Of a stretch of DNA of 42,391 nt, positions 6,507 to 13,381 are shown piece by piece. Both the position numbers and the translations under genes were made by a program. Position 1 is the first letter of the stretch, and each line of letters begins with the position of its first letter. The notes under the pieces are model-generated. The model ran no database searches. It was not told the DNA's origin and was given only the letters and a program-made list of their open reading frames with translations. The DNA comes from a virus. The stretch lies in the IMG/VR virus record IMGVR_UViG_3300035199_001184, positions 1-42,391 of that record; one strand, 5' to 3'.

Positions 6507-7039
6507 TGTCGGTTGATCCGCAGGGAATTGAGAGTTGCCAGGAACTCCCGCATGGATTTGGCTGGTGACATCGCTTCCTGAATTTCCATCCCATCCAACA
6601 ATTCTTTTGATGCGTTAACTTCTTCGCCGAAAAGCAATTCTCTTTCGAGCAGAATGGCGGCTGCGTTTGCATCGCCGATGATCGCGGGTATTGCCTTTGG
6701 CAAACGGAAAGCGGCCATCACCGCTTCATCAATTTTCACTTTCACAGATTTCAATGAGGGACATAAACCCAGTTTGTTTGGAAGGTATTCACCCGCTATT
6801 GCTTGCGTCCCATGATGTAGTAATCCAGCCATTCGTTCGTCGATGTTGCCCCCCAATTTGGCAACAAGGATCGCGACATTCAGCGAATGTTGCGCAACGG
6901 AAAAGAAAGGGGCACTTTTTCCGTTATGCCGGCACAAATTTGACAGGGGCCATGCGATATTGATGTCCGTGATCACGGCAGGATCCGGGTCCAGCAAATC
7001 GATTTCTCTATTGTCGAACAACGTGGTCTTCATGGTCAT
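6503..7039 (-). CDS. Degenerate HD-domain (YfbR-like) protein
   Basis: The 178-residue protein aligns by pattern with phage YfbR-like HD phosphohydrolases: Asp-Leu-Leu-Asp-Pro-Asp-Pro at 14-20, Ser-Val-Ala-Gln-His-Ser at 47-52 carrying the first metal-binding His (51), and Asp123 in the last metal motif. The defining His-Asp pair is His75-His76 instead, and the Asp-Ala-x-Glu-Ala-Tyr-x-Gly-Asp segment that normally follows is replaced by Gly-Thr-Gln-Ala-Ile-Ala-Gly-Glu. Nucleotidase activity is therefore doubtful. The start at 7039 overlaps the ATPase stop as ATGA and has GGAGA 5 bases upstream; a longer reading to 7099 would run deep into that gene and is rejected. Confidence 0.75.
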   Translation of the reverse strand: MTMKTTLFDNREIDLLDPDPAVITDINIAWPLSNLCRHNGKSAPFFSVAQHSLNVAILVAKLGGNIDERMAGLLHHGTQAIAGEYLPNKLGLCPSLKSVKVKIDEAVMAAFRLPKAIPAIIGDANAAAILLERELLFGEEVNASKELLDGMEIQEAMSPAKSMREFLATLNSLRINRQ

Positions 7040-8721
7040 ATTTCTCCAATATCGGTGCATGGAACGTCGATCAGGATTCCGTTTTTGATCCAATAGCAAT
7101 TTCCGGCATTCTGGGCTGCAAGGTCAGGCGCGGAGCCAGCGCCTTTCATGCTCATGCCGATCAATGAATGATGTTTTCTCATATGAAGCATCTGCAGCAG
7201 ACCGGAACGGTCCACACCTATCAGCACTTCGGCCCCGTCAATCACGACGGCCTGACTGCCATCATGTTCTGCTATGGCGATTTGCAGTGCGACCTGGCAG
7301 CAATATTTTTCTGACTCGGAGAGCAAAAGATAAATCCGCTCCGACATTTCTACTTCCATGTCGTTCGAAACTGACACGGTATGCCATCCGGCATCGTCAC
7401 AGATCTGTTCCAGTCGGGTCCGGAAGTCGGTCATCTTGCTGTTCAGCACCTGATTGCGGATGCCGGATGGATCCAGTGCTTCGACAAATATCTGATTAAT
7501 TCGAGTCTCGTTAGAGAGACGGGTCGCTTCGGTTTTTTTCTTGAACGCCGTAAGTTCCTCTTCCGATTTTTGTACGGCTTGACGCGCGGCATCCACGACC
7601 TCAAGAGAAACCGAATCGATTCCGTTCAACTCGTCAAGTTTGCTCAAAGCTTCTTCAGACTGTCGAAGTTTGCCCTGCGCTAAATTAAGCCCGGCCTGGG
7701 CCGACGACAGTTCGTCTTTTGCTTGCTGAACTTCTTTTTCAGCTTCAGAAATAGCGTTGGTGGCCGTCTTCAATATTTCGTCAGAAACAGGTTCGTGTTT
7801 GACGAGAATCATTCGACCTTCGGCGCGACTTAATTCGACCTTGTCATCGCAATGTGGACAGTCGAAAAGCGCCTCGGACTCGTTCAATCTTGGCAATTTG
7901 GCTAGGGTTTTTTGTATCGTCTCGAGATATTGTTCCGCGTCTTGACTGCGTTTCAATGCTTCGTCGAAATCGGATTTTCTTTGATCCAGACAATCCACCT
8001 GTTCCTGCATGCGGGATTTTTGATCTTCATCGACAGCCTGCCTTGCCACAGCATCTTCGAGTTCCGCCCGCGCCGCCGTTACGATCGCTTGCAAACCATC
8101 TTCTGAACCACCCAAAAGGCTTTCCGTCCAGCCCGCAGGTACCCATGCATCCGCTTTTTTGGTCCCGTAATTTTCGCCCGTGACGTAATTCCATTGGCTT
8201 TTGAACTCGCGACCCTTGTTCTGAAAATGCTTGTGCGTCTGGTCCCAGCCGTCACGTTCAATACGTTCCCAGGCATTAACGACCATGGCCTGGGTGATCC
8301 CGTCGCGATCGGCTACCTCACCATTCAAATCGTCTTTTGTCGGGACGGCTTTCAACAATTCCGTCAGAAACCGGGCACGGTCTTTCGAGCTCATATTGCA
8401 TATTGATTGGGTCCCGACCGCGACCGGACTGGCGTACGGCGGTTGGCCTTCCGTCAGCCGTTCAACCTTGGGCCAGGTCGCGGTTACGGAACCTGTTGAC
8501 GCGGCTATTTCGACGGTGGCCCGACCAGCACCAGTTCGTACCAGTAGCCCAGCCGAACCTTTGTTTATGCCCGCAGGCAACAAGTCCCCAGAGAGTGCCG
8601 CGGCCACGGCGCGACAGATCGATGACTTGCCCTGGTGGTTGTGTCCTCCCAGTAGTGAAATACCGTCTATCTGGAGAGCAGCTTCTTCACATCCCATGAA
8701 ATTGTTAATGCTGATTTTCAT
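7036..8721 (-). CDS. SbcC/Rad50-like recombination ATPase
   Basis: The 561-residue protein has the layout of an SMC/Rad50-type ATPase. A Walker A at 26-33 (Gly-His-Asn-His-Gln-Gly-Lys-Ser) follows an N-terminal beta strand pair; two long coiled-coil arms (about 215-280 and 325-405) flank a Cys288-x2-Cys291 hook like the Rad50 zinc hook; a signature Ser-Glu-Ser-Glu lies at 468-471 and a Walker B ends in Asp495. The residue after Asp495 is Gly rather than Glu, with Glu498 nearby, so the catalytic glutamate is shifted or lost. Encoded next to a Cas4-like nuclease and a probable annealing protein, it likely processes DNA ends. No SbcD partner is visible. Confidence 0.85.
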   Translation of the reverse strand: MKISINNFMGCEEAALQIDGISLLGGHNHQGKSSICRAVAAALSGDLLPAGINKGSAGLLVRTGAGRATVEIAASTGSVTATWPKVERLTEGQPPYASPVAVGTQSICNMSSKDRARFLTELLKAVPTKDDLNGEVADRDGITQAMVVNAWERIERDGWDQTHKHFQNKGREFKSQWNYVTGENYGTKKADAWVPAGWTESLLGGSEDGLQAIVTAARAELEDAVARQAVDEDQKSRMQEQVDCLDQRKSDFDEALKRSQDAEQYLETIQKTLAKLPRLNESEALFDCPHCDDKVELSRAEGRMILVKHEPVSDEILKTATNAISEAEKEVQQAKDELSSAQAGLNLAQGKLRQSEEALSKLDELNGIDSVSLEVVDAARQAVQKSEEELTAFKKKTEATRLSNETRINQIFVEALDPSGIRNQVLNSKMTDFRTRLEQICDDAGWHTVSVSNDMEVEMSERIYLLLSESEKYCCQVALQIAIAEHDGSQAVVIDGAEVLIGVDRSGLLQMLHMRKHHSLIGMSMKGAGSAPDLAAQNAGNCYWIKNGILIDVPCTDIGEI

Positions 8722-8730
8722 ATCCCCGCC

Positions 8731-9903
8731 CTACTCGTCTTCGAAGTCAAAATCTGATGCTGGACCATCTTCTGGTTTACCCGGGCCTGCATCGGGATCG
8801 GCGAGAGGGGGTGAATTTTCAGCCTCTGTTTCTTTTCCGGTTTCAGCCATTTGTTCAGCCCGAACTTCGTCCCAGCCTTCTTCAAACGCGACTTTCAATG
8901 ATGGGGTGGTGAACTTTTCGGGGATGTCTTCACGCGCACGACCATCTTCAAACGACCGGACGCCAGCCGCTTTTGCCTGTTCAAGGTCTTCTTTCTTGGG
9001 GCGTCCCCGCTTCGGTTTGTCTTCCGGTTTGGGCGCTGCCGGCTTTTCGTCGGTTTGTTCTTTCGGTTTCTCTATGGCAGCGGCGTTGGAATTGTCCGGT
9101 TCCCCCAGTTTTGCGCGCAAATCGAAGAATGACGAAGCCTGTTCACCACCTTTGATCGTGCCGTAAATAATTTGAAGGTCAGTGAGTTGGTCAAGCGTCA
9201 TCTTTTCTGGCGCGATGCCAAGGTGATCTTCCAGATGCCGGCGCGTTACGTCGAACCCCGCGAAACTTTCAACGCAGGTTCGTATCCTGTCAGCCAGTGG
9301 CGCGCTTTCACCATTTTCGAGCGTCTTCCGACACATGGCTTTCGCGTCCTGAATAACGTCATCCGGGACTATGCTGAGGATGCAGTTACGTAATCGGCGT
9401 GCACCCATGTTGGCAACCATTTCATAGATATCACGGGGATCTGTGAGACGTTTGCCGCCGGTTTTGGTCTGTCGAACATGCGGAACGATGAAGCGAATAG
9501 CAGCCCGCACGTTGGTTTCAAGATCCCAGGCATACGCCATCACTTCACTTTCGCCGCGATCCGTGTCTTGCGCCAACTCGACAATTTCATATTGAACGTT
9601 GCCCCAGCAGCGGGCGATTTCGCGGGCGAAATATATGGATGCGTCGCTGACTGTCGTTCCGCCACGCGGGTATGAATAGAAGGCCCTGTCAGCCAATCCC
9701 TTACGCCCGCATGCCAGTTTGATCCTGGCCAGTGCATGCCGTTCGTCTCGCGGGAAACGCTGCGCGACAACCATTGCGGATTGCACTTCTGCGGATGCCC
9801 GGCTTTGTTCGATGGCTGTTGTCTGGGCTACATGATTTGCCGATGAGGCAACTTGCATTTGAAGCGGCGGCGCGCCGTTTGATGTCACAACGTCTTCATT
9901 CAT
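8731..9903 (-). CDS. Probable phage single-strand annealing/recombination protein
   Basis: This 390-residue protein belongs to a phage family found beside Cas4/RecB-like exonucleases. The conserved core (residues 35-255) has Ala-Gln-Arg-Phe-Pro-Arg-Asp near 47-53, Tyr-Ser-Tyr-Pro-Arg-Gly-Gly near 77-83, Trp-Asp-Leu-Glu-Thr-Asn near 125 and Asn-x-Gly-Ala-Arg-Arg-Leu-Arg near 165. I read it as RecT/SSAP-like from context and general pattern, not from a firm match. The tail contains an AT-hook-like Lys-Arg-Gly-Arg-Pro-Lys-Lys near 296-302, an RMF-like Gly...Trp segment (about 312-347) and an acidic end. AGGAA lies 8 bases before the ATG, which overlaps the nuclease stop by 8 bases. Confidence 0.65.
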   Translation of the reverse strand: MNEDVVTSNGAPPLQMQVASSANHVAQTTAIEQSRASAEVQSAMVVAQRFPRDERHALARIKLACGRKGLADRAFYSYPRGGTTVSDASIYFAREIARCWGNVQYEIVELAQDTDRGESEVMAYAWDLETNVRAAIRFIVPHVRQTKTGGKRLTDPRDIYEMVANMGARRLRNCILSIVPDDVIQDAKAMCRKTLENGESAPLADRIRTCVESFAGFDVTRRHLEDHLGIAPEKMTLDQLTDLQIIYGTIKGGEQASSFFDLRAKLGEPDNSNAAAIEKPKEQTDEKPAAPKPEDKPKRGRPKKEDLEQAKAAGVRSFEDGRAREDIPEKFTTPSLKVAFEEGWDEVRAEQMAETGKETEAENSPPLADPDAGPGKPEDGPASDFDFEDE

Positions 9904-10717
9904 TCTCTGTTCCTTTTCTGTGCGATTTGCACCATTGGCTGCCCCATGCTGGGCAATAATTCGGACTGCAATTCATCGAATTTGGGTTTGCCGTAAACGA
10001 CCAGGGATCACCCGTTGCCCTGAATTTGATCAGGTCTCTTTTGATGGTTTGGGCGATCGACCAGGCAGCCTTCTCCGAATCCACGAGATCGAAGTTGACC
10101 ATTATCGGTTCGGGTTGAGGCTTGGTCGTGCCGACGCGTTTGGCAAAAATTTCAGTCAACCGATCGACACGATGACCATTCGCCTTGACCAGCAGGGAAT
10201 AACCGCCGTACTGGGCACCGTTGGCCCGTTGGATGGTGCCGGTTTTGTAATCAATCACCGCGTCGATTTCTCGTGTATCGACATGACCTGACAGAGTGAA
10301 GCCTTCGCCAAGATCCGCTTGAAAATATTCCTCTACACCGACCGGTGTGATGCGGTGTCCCATGAAGTCGAGTATCGAACGTGCCTGGCGCAACGCTTGT
10401 TGTCGTGCAACGTCGATATTGCCAGTCGTATCGTCCCAGACAACTTTGCCATCGCCCATTCTTTCGTCTATTTCCGCGTTGACCCTCTCGGCAATCTCCA
10501 CGGCAGACGCTTCCCGACCTTCAACACGTTCGGACATGGCCAAACCGATACCGGCATGGCTGCCAGATCCAATAATGGCGCCGATTGACGGCGGTACCGT
10601 TGCGATTTCATAGCCGGCGCTTTTCACGTCATCTGTGAATGCGCGCGCTGCGTGACGACGCTGACAATCGGGATACATCGGCAGTGAGGACGTCCGAATG
10701 ACAGTATCAGTCATCAT
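9896..10717 (-). CDS. Cas4/RecB-like PD-(D/E)XK nuclease
   Basis: The 273-residue protein carries all landmarks of a Cas4/AddB-type iron-sulfur exonuclease. One Cys is near the N-terminus (Cys18) and three are at the C-terminus (Cys250, Cys255, Cys263), the pattern for a 4Fe-4S cluster. Motif I has His54 in a Gly-Ser-His context, then Asp147 in Gly-His-Val-Asp, Asp156-x-Lys158 in Asp-Tyr-Lys-Thr-Gly and the Gln169-x3-Tyr173 motif. It should degrade DNA ends to expose single strands for the annealing protein encoded next. It lies second in the leftward operon, overlapping the first gene by about 11 bases. Confidence 0.88.
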   Translation of the reverse strand: MMTDTVIRTSSLPMYPDCQRRHAARAFTDDVKSAGYEIATVPPSIGAIIGSGSHAGIGLAMSERVEGREASAVEIAERVNAEIDERMGDGKVVWDDTTGNIDVARQQALRQARSILDFMGHRITPVGVEEYFQADLGEGFTLSGHVDTREIDAVIDYKTGTIQRANGAQYGGYSLLVKANGHRVDRLTEIFAKRVGTTKPQPEPIMVNFDLVDSEKAAWSIAQTIKRDLIKFRATGDPWSFTANPNSMNCSPNYCPAWGSQWCKSHRKGTENE

Positions 10718-11003
10718 TGGAAATCCTCACGGCCCGACAGATGTTCATCCGGCGTTGTGCGCGGTCGATACAACGAACTGTTGCCGTCAAAATTACGTGT
10801 GATGGAACCACACGATTTCCCCAGAACATGAAGTGTCCTGCATGAGCTGCATCTAAAAGGCCGGCAAATGTCGCGAAAGGTTTCCCTTTCTTGTAGAACC
10901 TCCGGGCGGCGCGCATCTTCATGGTCGGCTTCGCCATGTCGTGCGGAGGAATCGGAAGCGGCAAAGCAACGCTTTGATCACGCGACGTCTCAACTTCATA
11001 CAA
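10707..11003 (-). CDS. First gene of the leftward operon, unknown function
   Basis: The frame encodes up to 98 residues with a basic middle (Arg-Arg-Phe-Tyr-Lys-Lys-Gly-Lys near 34-41) and a conserved-looking His-Phe-Met-Phe-Trp-Gly-Asn-Arg segment followed by a Pro-Ser-His-Val-Ile turn. Proteins of this shape occur near recombination genes in proteobacterial prophages, without known function. The start is uncertain: TTG at 11003 has no ribosome-binding site, and ATG codons at 10937 and 10922 also lack a good one. It lies just downstream of the TACCG array A, so its expression is probably set by that region. Confidence 0.6.
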   Translation of the reverse strand: MYEVETSRDQSVALPLPIPPHDMAKPTMKMRAARRFYKKGKPFATFAGLLDAAHAGHFMFWGNRVVPSHVILTATVRCIDRAQRRMNICRAVRISNDD

Positions 11004-11074
11004 TATGAGGCGCTGCGGATACCGGACCCCGCGTCCTCAACTAATATTTTTGAATTTAACCCCATTAGCTTTAT

Positions 11075-11131
11075 TACCGTGTTTTACCGTTTTTTTACCG
11101 CCAAACAACCATTAGCGGTATTATTTCGGTA
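11075..11131. repeat. Phased TACCG array A, leftward control region
   Basis: Three TACCG elements on the plus strand start at 11075, 11085 and 11096, and two complements (CGGTA) start at 11116 and 11127. The steps are 10, 11, 20 and 11 bp, so all five face the same side of the helix. The spacer sequence is AT-rich, with a run of seven T between two of the elements. On the minus strand TTGTTT and TAAAAC boxes 16 bp apart (about 11110 to 11083) could be the leftward early promoter, which the array would overlap. I read it as a multi-site operator; intrinsic curvature is an alternative. Confidence 0.6.
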
Positions 11132-11231
11132 TATCAAGGAAATTCTGAAATATTTAATTCCACCCTGAAGGGAACAGGGTTTGAAAGCAGGCTCGTCATG
11201 AATGCAAACTGATACCCTAATTTATTCGGTT

Positions 11232-11259
11232 TTGATATTAATTTTTTAGGGTCTATAGT
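11232..11259 (+). promoter_or_regulatory. Sigma70-type promoter for the HTH/PAS operon
   Basis: TTGATA at 11232-11237 and TATAGT at 11254-11259 are each one base from consensus and separated by 16 bp. The downstream gene starts at 11324, giving a leader of about 58 bases with high AT content and only a weak ribosome-binding site (GGAA about 11 bases before the ATG). The rest of 11132-11323 holds no gene I can support. Confidence 0.55.
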
Positions 11260-11323
11260 TATTACCTCTCGCAATACAAATTGTGTGCGCCTAACAATTT
11301 GAATTGAATGGAATTTTTTCAGG

Positions 11324-11779
11324 ATGCCAGATACAAAACAAAAATCTGAACCGGTCTATGGATTTACAGTTGAGATCGGGAATCGCATAAAAAGAACGAT
11401 TGAAAGTTCAGGCGGTTTGACGGCAGCAGCTGCTATTGCAAACACCACCGACGATACCTTGATGAATTGGTATAAGGGAAATTCCCGTCCAAATTTATTC
11501 GGTATATCAGCGATCGCTCACAAAGCTGGCGTCAGTGTCGACTGGATTATGACTGGAACCGAACCGGACAATTCTCATTTGATGGGCGATGTCGGGGATG
11601 ATCGGCTTTACAAAACGACGCGAACACTGCTCGAGAAAATTACCGAAACAGATTTGCACCCCTCACCAGAGAAACTTTCCAGGGCGATAGTTCTCTGTTA
11701 TCGGCTTTTCAAAGAAAAAAAACGTGAAGAGGACAGCGAGACAATTATTGATCAATTGACAGATTTGCTCAAACCTTGA
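11324..11779 (+). CDS. CI/Cro-type HTH regulator without protease domain
   Basis: The 151-residue protein has an N-terminal lambda-repressor-like domain (residues 13-75): Gly-Asn-Arg-Ile-Lys in helix 1, Gly-Gly-Leu-Thr-Ala-Ala-Ala-Ala-Ile-Ala as helix 2, a recognition helix around Asp-Asp-Thr-Leu-Met-Asn-Trp-Tyr, and the closing Val-Ser-Val-Asp-Trp-Ile-Met-Thr-Gly typical of phage CI-like HTH proteins. The C-terminal half is charged helix without S24 motifs. It is the first gene of a plus-strand set that ends in a PAS-like gene, and array A lies upstream. It may be a Cro-like switch protein or a second repressor. Confidence 0.85.
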   Translation: MPDTKQKSEPVYGFTVEIGNRIKRTIESSGGLTAAAAIANTTDDTLMNWYKGNSRPNLFGISAIAHKAGVSVDWIMTGTEPDNSHLMGDVGDDRLYKTTRTLLEKITETDLHPSPEKLSRAIVLCYRLFKEKKREEDSETIIDQLTDLLKP

Positions 11780-11876
11780 CGATCTATTTTGATTGAACTA
11801 CACGCAAAATTTGTGCAGTGTTCGGTGAATGGTAACTCGTTTTAGTGTAAAAAATAGATGAAGAGTGAATTTTAGG

Positions 11877-12164
11877 ATGAGTAAAAATTTTCACGTTGAT
11901 AGTGAATTGCGAAAGGTGCTGGACGAAATATTTGATGAAAAATCGACCGTTGTCGCAGACGCTGTTTCGAATTTCGCTCAGTCAAATGGCGTTGAAGTTT
12001 TTGTTACGACATTCTGCCGATCCGAATTCGGCAATCAGAATTTGTCGGTACTATCCCCTGTTCAGCTAGACAGGGTTTGCCGCTTCCTGATTGTCCTGAT
12101 GTCCGCCGGTGAAATTAATTCAGACGAAAGCATTCATGAAAACAGACTTGCTTCAACAGGATGA
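11877..12164 (+). CDS. Small protein between HTH and PAS genes
   Basis: The 95-residue acidic protein is mostly predicted helix and has no motif I recognise. Several starts are possible: GTG at 11865 or ATG at 11877. I prefer the ATG, although neither has a strong ribosome-binding site. The stop overlaps the PAS-like start as ATGA, which argues that it is translated and coupled to the PAS protein. The 97-base gap after the HTH gene has no clear terminator, so the three genes probably form one transcript. Confidence 0.55.
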   Translation: MSKNFHVDSELRKVLDEIFDEKSTVVADAVSNFAQSNGVEVFVTTFCRSEFGNQNLSVLSPVQLDRVCRFLIVLMSAGEINSDESIHENRLASTG

Positions 12165-12643
12165 CAGACGTCGTTGTCCCTGTCAGCCTGGAGCAAGCAC
12201 TCAGCGGCACGCTGGGATCGATGGCTTATCAGTGGTGGACCGCCTCAAGGGGCTGGTTGGACCGCGACCCCTTCAAGAATTTGTCGGATATCATTTCCCT
12301 AACACATGTTTCTGTTGTCGAAGGTGAAGATGTTCCACGCCGGTTTTTTTTCGTTGGGGCAGACTCGCCAGCTGCGGATATATTTGGCAAGGATTGGGCC
12401 GCATCTGCTTGTGAAACTGAATTTCTACCGGACAGGAACGGCGAAGCAATTTGCAATCCGGCATATCTGACAGCGCGCCTTGAGCACCGGCCAATAGCTC
12501 ATTTTTGTTTTGTCGATTTCAACAACGGTGAAATGGTCACTGAACTACAATACAACCGTCTGCTTCTACCTTGTCGGATACGTTCAGGGGCGCCGTTGGT
12601 TCTGTGTGTCTCTGACTTACTCCACAAGAGATCATATAATTGA
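12161..12643 (+). CDS. PAS-like domain protein
   Basis: The 160-residue protein resembles the stand-alone PAS-like domain common in Alphaproteobacteria: a Trp-Trp-x-x-x-Arg-Gly helix near 25-31, Pro-Arg-Arg-Phe-Phe-Phe-Val-Gly-Ala-Asp near 59-68, then a Gly-Lys-Asp-Trp segment and the two C-terminal strands with Leu-Leu-Leu-Pro-Cys-Arg and Ala-Pro-Leu-Val-Leu-Cys-Val-Ser. Such domains bind small ligands or partners. Inside a phage switch region it could sense a host signal and act on the HTH protein. Its last 107 bases overlap the 3' end of the opposing GNAT-like gene. Confidence 0.65.
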   Translation: MTDVVVPVSLEQALSGTLGSMAYQWWTASRGWLDRDPFKNLSDIISLTHVSVVEGEDVPRRFFFVGADSPAADIFGKDWAASACETEFLPDRNGEAICNPAYLTARLEHRPIAHFCFVDFNNGEMVTELQYNRLLLPCRIRSGAPLVLCVSDLLHKRSYN

Positions 12644-13295
12644 GATCTTCTTTTGTAGACCAGACGAAACAATCTGTCAGACTTCTGTTCTCGGGAATGT
12701 TGCCGACCCAGTGAATTGCTGCGGGCTGGACGTGATGGTACCCGATCTGAATTCCATAGCCGGCATTCACCAGTTTTTCGGTGATGTAACCCCAAATATA
12801 TTCCGGGTCCCATTTTAGAACTGCCAGCGCAATCAGGAGCCGCGACAACTTCGTCGCCAGTCCCCCCTCTCGATGAGCCGGATGAATGTATAGATCACCA
12901 TGATAAGCGGTGCGGCCCGTAACCTGATTGACCGCCGGCGCGTGGCCTGACAGTCCTGAACCTGGTGTCGGATCACAAAAAATTCGCCTGTATTGTTGAT
13001 CCAGATGCTTCGATAACGGGACGGAAATATGTTCAAAGCGCATCCCCTCGACCGCAACGATACGATCTTCTGATGTCGCTTTGACCCACAATAAATTCAT
13101 TGGATCTATATCAATAAAGTCGGGATTGAACGGCGGTGTGATCCAGGGCTTCCCAAGGTTTTCATCTCTGCACGCCTCTTCGAACGCGTCAAACTTGTCA
13201 TCCACTTCGATAATAAAACCGTCTTTTCGCAACTCCTGAACCAAAGTCGCGACGTAGATTGACGCGTTGAAATGCAGTTGACCATCCATAACCAT
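12537..13295 (-). CDS. GNAT-family acetyltransferase-like protein
   Basis: This roughly 252-residue protein has the GNAT acetyl-CoA-binding region in the middle: a Leu-Tyr-Ile-His-Pro-Ala-His-Arg strand followed by Arg-Glu-Gly-Gly-Leu-Ala-Thr-Lys-Leu-Ser-Arg, the Arg-x-x-Gly-x-Ala loop and helix. A later Asn-Ala-Gly-Tyr-Gly and Gly-Tyr-His-His segment fits the fold's final strands. ATG at 13295 is preceded by GGAGG at about 9 bases; ATG at 13289 is equally possible. It lies downstream of the repressor on the same strand and may be expressed from the prophage (lysogenic conversion or switch function). Its substrate is unknown. Confidence 0.75.
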   Translation of the reverse strand: MVMDGQLHFNASIYVATLVQELRKDGFIIEVDDKFDAFEEACRDENLGKPWITPPFNPDFIDIDPMNLLWVKATSEDRIVAVEGMRFEHISVPLSKHLDQQYRRIFCDPTPGSGLSGHAPAVNQVTGRTAYHGDLYIHPAHREGGLATKLSRLLIALAVLKWDPEYIWGYITEKLVNAGYGIQIGYHHVQPAAIHWVGNIPENRSLTDCFVWSTKEDLNYMISCGVSQRHTEPTAPLNVSDKVEADGCIVVQ

Positions 13296-13381
13296 CACCC
13301 TCACCCTCCAAATTTCAACGACTATATCGCCATTGTTCAGACAAGTGAATTAACAGGGGGCCAAGACACCTAAAAGTTAAT

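Noticed and set aside
8231-9166. 311-codon plus-strand ORF across the ATPase/annealing genes
   Set aside because: It is antisense to two genes with clear motifs, is Ser/Arg/Pro-rich as expected of a mirrored frame and has no ribosome-binding site.
11213-11267. TACCC, CGGTT and TACCT around the HTH promoter as part of array A
   Set aside because: All are degenerate and their spacings (14 and 36 bp) do not keep the helical phase.
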